Assembly: GCA_028284905.1 (NCBI GenBank)
Contig: JANQQU010000033.1
Location: forward strand, 124,001 to 188,000
Reading direction: 5' to 3'
Source: Calditrichia bacterium
GTDB lineage: Bacteria; Calditrichota; Calditrichia; RBG-13-44-9; J075
DNA length: 64,000 nucleotides
The notes beneath the pieces are model-generated. The model made no database searches, was not told the origin of the DNA, and worked only from the letters and a program-made list of their open reading frames with translations. The position numbers were made by a program, and so were the translations under genes. Positions 62,158 to 64,000 of the stretch are shown here, piece by piece. Position 1 is the stretch's first letter. The number at the start of each line of letters is the position of its first letter.

Positions 62158-62619
62158 ATGGCCAAAATTAGCGTTCATCGTCAAATTGATGCACCGGTGC
62201 CGGTCGTGTTTAAAGCGGTCTCGGATATCGGAAATTTTCCGAATATCAGTGAAGAAGTTATCAAAATAGAGTTCCTGACCGATCAGCAAAGTGGTGTCGG
62301 TACTAAATTCCGCGAGACCCGCCTCATGAAAAACAAGGAACATCTCACCGAGTTGGAAGTTACTGAATACACTGAAAATGAGCACATTCGAATGGTTACC
62401 GATAGCCACGGCACTGTTTGGGATACGGTGTTTACCGTGACGCCCTCGGAAAATGGCTGCGAATTGCTGATCGCCATGGATGCCCGTCCCCACAAACTGA
62501 TGCCGAAGATACTGAATCCTTTATTGAAAGGGATGTTTCGGCGCGGCATGGAAACTTATATCGATACATTAAAATCATACTGCGAGGCAAAAACCGAGAA
62601 TGTCAGCAGCAACGCTTAG
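62158..62619 (+). CDS. SRPBCC / polyketide-cyclase-like protein
   Basis: 153 residues from the ATG at 62158 (GAGGA upstream; an in-frame ATG at 62080 adds no domain). A single START-like helix-grip fold: ISVHRQIDAPVPVVFKAVSD at the start, GVGTKFRETR in the middle and a long C-terminal helix (MFRRGMETYIDTLKSYCE). Such proteins bind lipids or small hydrophobic ligands in the cytoplasm; the ligand is unknown. Its 3' end overlaps the next gene by 20 bases. Confidence 0.9.
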   Translation: MAKISVHRQIDAPVPVVFKAVSDIGNFPNISEEVIKIEFLTDQQSGVGTKFRETRLMKNKEHLTELEVTEYTENEHIRMVTDSHGTVWDTVFTVTPSENGCELLIAMDARPHKLMPKILNPLLKGMFRRGMETYIDTLKSYCEAKTENVSSNA

Positions 62620-63118
62620 CGGAGATATACTCTCTATCTGCCTCCTTTTTTCCGATGGTGACATTCAGACATCGCTGGCAGATATAATTCAGCGGGTGGA
62701 AGAATTCCAGGAAAAACAACAACGTTATTTCGGCATCTCTCCTCACGATTTTCGCGGACTTTTACGATCGCTGGTGATATTAGAACTCGGTTTACGACGT
62801 ATTGGGGAAGATTTCGGGAACATACTTTTATCAGAAATTATCAGCCCGATGCTCAGCTTTCACGATGCTTATTTTAATGATGAAGGTGAGCATTGGTGTG
62901 GGGACGATAAAGAAATAGGAGACGCTAACTCATTATTGGATTGGTTTGGCTATTCCGAAAGCGAATATCAGGCAAAGCAGGATCAGAAACGCCGCTTGAA
63001 AGCATTTTTTCTCGATGCCGGCGATGCTGTTATTATCCCCGGCAAAGTTCGCCGGAAAATGAAACAACTAAAGATCGATGAAAATGTTTTGCAGCATTGT
63101 TCCCGGCCAATGGTTTGA
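62600..63118 (+). CDS. Hypothetical protein, overlapping the SRPBCC gene
   Basis: 172 residues starting at the ATG at 62600 within the last codons of the SRPBCC gene; GAGG lies upstream. A hydrophobic, then helical N-terminal part (LADIIQRVEEFQEKQQRYFG) precedes an acidic segment with HDAYFNDEGEHWCGDD, a charged helix (YQAKQDQKRRLKAFFLD) and a basic end. No family recognised and no membrane segment. The overlap suggests translational coupling with the SRPBCC gene. Confidence 0.75.
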   Translation: MSAATLSGDILSICLLFSDGDIQTSLADIIQRVEEFQEKQQRYFGISPHDFRGLLRSLVILELGLRRIGEDFGNILLSEIISPMLSFHDAYFNDEGEHWCGDDKEIGDANSLLDWFGYSESEYQAKQDQKRRLKAFFLDAGDAVIIPGKVRRKMKQLKIDENVLQHCSRPMV

Positions 63119-63145
63119 TTTACCTAAAAATTTATGGGAGGCGTT

Positions 63146-63394
63146 ATGAATAAACCGGAAATTGAATATCCCTGTCAATGGTCCTACAAAATTATTGGTA
63201 GCGACAGTCTTGCAATTACGAATAAAATTTCCGAGATACTAGATAATCGCGATTATAATCTGAATCTTTCTAATCATAGTAGAACCGGCAAATTCGTCTC
63301 CTTCAATTGTTCGCTGGAAGTTGCCAGCGAATCTGAGCGGAATGAAATTTTCCAACAGCTTCAGCAGATCCCAACCGTAAAGATGGTAATATAG
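63146..63394 (+). CDS. DUF493 (YbeD-like) protein
   Basis: 82 residues from the ATG at 63146, which has GGGAGG just upstream; an ATG at 63134 lies within that site and is rejected. IEYPCQWSYKIIG and the later LEVASESERNEIFQQLQQIPTVKMVI match the small ACT-like DUF493 family, to which E. coli YbeD belongs. These proteins are thought to be regulatory. It lies 27 bases after the hypothetical gene, probably in the same transcript. Confidence 0.9.
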   Translation: MNKPEIEYPCQWSYKIIGSDSLAITNKISEILDNRDYNLNLSNHSRTGKFVSFNCSLEVASESERNEIFQQLQQIPTVKMVI

Positions 63395-63691
63395 AGAAGA
63401 TAACCTTGCGGCTCGCCACCAGAATTCCTTGTTTTCTGGCACCGGTAGTCAATCCTTAGCGTCTTGGCAATGTAGTAAGATTTTCACACCTGTAGTTTAA
63501 ACTCACTAAAAGACTATTCCCCCTTTCGGTATTACAAAATCATTTTATTGTTTTTAAAGAACTTAAATCACCAGAAAAACCTGCGAAGATTTGGCATGAT
63601 TTATGGATAGATACCAATAACTATCGGAGAGGAATTTCCATAGCTAATTAATCAAGGTTGGGTGCAAATATTTATTAGCAGAGGAGAAGTT
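63395..63691. other. Intergenic region upstream of the last gene
   Basis: About 297 bases with a weak hairpin near 63420-63440 (CCAGAA/TTCTGG). No gene was seen. The ribosome-binding site of the next gene, AGAGGAG, is near 63680-63686. Confidence 0.5.
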
Positions 63692-64000
63692 ATGCCAAAG
63701 AAACAAGTTTGCGGGTTATTTTTCATTTTATTGTTCCTTTCAATATTATCCGGGGGCGTCCTGCTGGCGCAAAGCGGTGGTGGGGATTTTCTAAATGAAG
63801 CGCCGCTTTCACCATTGCCAGCGGAGATGACCTTCGAGGAATATCAGGATATGAATCGCCGCCTCACAGTCGGCCTGGCGCTAGCGGCAGTACCGCTGCC
63901 GGGAATGATCCACTTTTACGCCGGAGAGAAAAAGACCGGCTGGTTGCTGCTCGGATCAGCCGCTGTTGGGGTGGGCAGCATCATTGCCGGTGCCTCGATG
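63692..64000 (+). CDS. Exported protein, 3' end outside window
   Basis: The frame is open from the ATG at 63692 to the window end, 103 codons. A strong ribosome-binding site (GAGGAG) precedes it. A signal peptide (KKQVCGLFFILLFLSILSGG) ends near VLLAQ. The next part has NRRLTVGLALAAVPLPGMIHF, then EKKTGWLLLGSAAVGVGSII, a second hydrophobic stretch typical of small membrane proteins that associate with DUF5683-like domains. Function not recognised. Confidence 0.75.
   Translation, partial: MPKKQVCGLFFILLFLSILSGGVLLAQSGGGDFLNEAPLSPLPAEMTFEEYQDMNRRLTVGLALAAVPLPGMIHFYAGEKKTGWLLLGSAAVGVGSIIAGASM

Overview
The window (about 64 kb, moderate GC) is a bacterial chromosome segment, probably from the FCB side of the tree and most like Calditrichota, KSB1 or Ignavibacteria-type organisms. 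The main reason is that four large exported proteins (33354-35156, 47807-51820, 52943-54550, 59575-61815) end in the same roughly 90-residue module opening with NYPNPFNP, the type IX secretion sorting domain typical of those lineages. FadL/PorV-like and TonB-linked outer-membrane proteins and many lipoproteins show a two-membrane, heterotrophic cell. The lineage is an inference from protein style; no rRNA or tRNA gene was seen. Both ends cut genes: a histidine kinase on the left and an exported protein on the right.

Layout. 1-2.7 kb: histidine kinase and sigma-54 response regulator. 2.9-5.6 kb: a Tyr/Ser/Arg-rich lipoprotein and an outer-membrane beta-barrel. 5.8-9.1 kb: cupin, STAS protein and a TonB/ExbB/ExbD energy-transduction set. 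9.3-12.5 kb: small membrane protein, RsmI, a CDP-alcohol phosphatidyltransferase and inositol-3-phosphate synthase, which together suggest inositol phospholipid synthesis. 12.8-19.4 kb: MATE exporter, thymidylate kinase, C-terminal processing protease, 2-hydroxyacid dehydrogenase, a DJ-1/PfpI protein lacking its cysteine, and a LOG protein. 19.5-28.4 kb: carbohydrate block (sulfatase, GH13 amylase, PhyH oxygenase with divergent AraC regulator, GalT-like and GlgA-like enzymes with altered motifs). 28.5-30.6 kb: a secreted protein with two redox-dead thioredoxin folds. 30.7-33.0 kb: a methyltransferase divergent from a membrane-embedded AraC regulator.

33-42 kb: an FG-GAP type IX protein, a membrane alpha/beta hydrolase, then three ion/phosphate genes in a row: a Na+/H+ antiporter fused to RCK and PTS-EIIA domains, an Ig-domain Na+/Pi cotransporter with PhoU-like tail, and a SixA-type phosphohistidine phosphatase. 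42-44.3 kb: DUF1080 lipoprotein and two methyltransferases in an overlapping operon. 44.4-47.4 kb: a cysteine-cluster exported protein and a TonB-dependent receptor. 47.8-61.8 kb: type IX secreted proteins, a LACTB-like serine hydrolase, a di-haem cytochrome c peroxidase and a membrane protein with a TIR/SLOG-like cytosolic domain. 62-64 kb: SRPBCC protein, a hypothetical protein, a DUF493 protein and the truncated last gene.

Intergenic DNA holds several palindromic repeat families and clear intrinsic terminators. The candidates most worth following are the phosphohistidine-linked ion-transport cluster (36.8-42.2 kb), the putative signal synthase/membrane regulator pair (30.7-33.0 kb), the double thioredoxin-like secreted protein (28.5 kb) and the membrane TIR/SLOG-like protein (58.6 kb). 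No CRISPR array, insertion sequence, prophage or tRNA was found.
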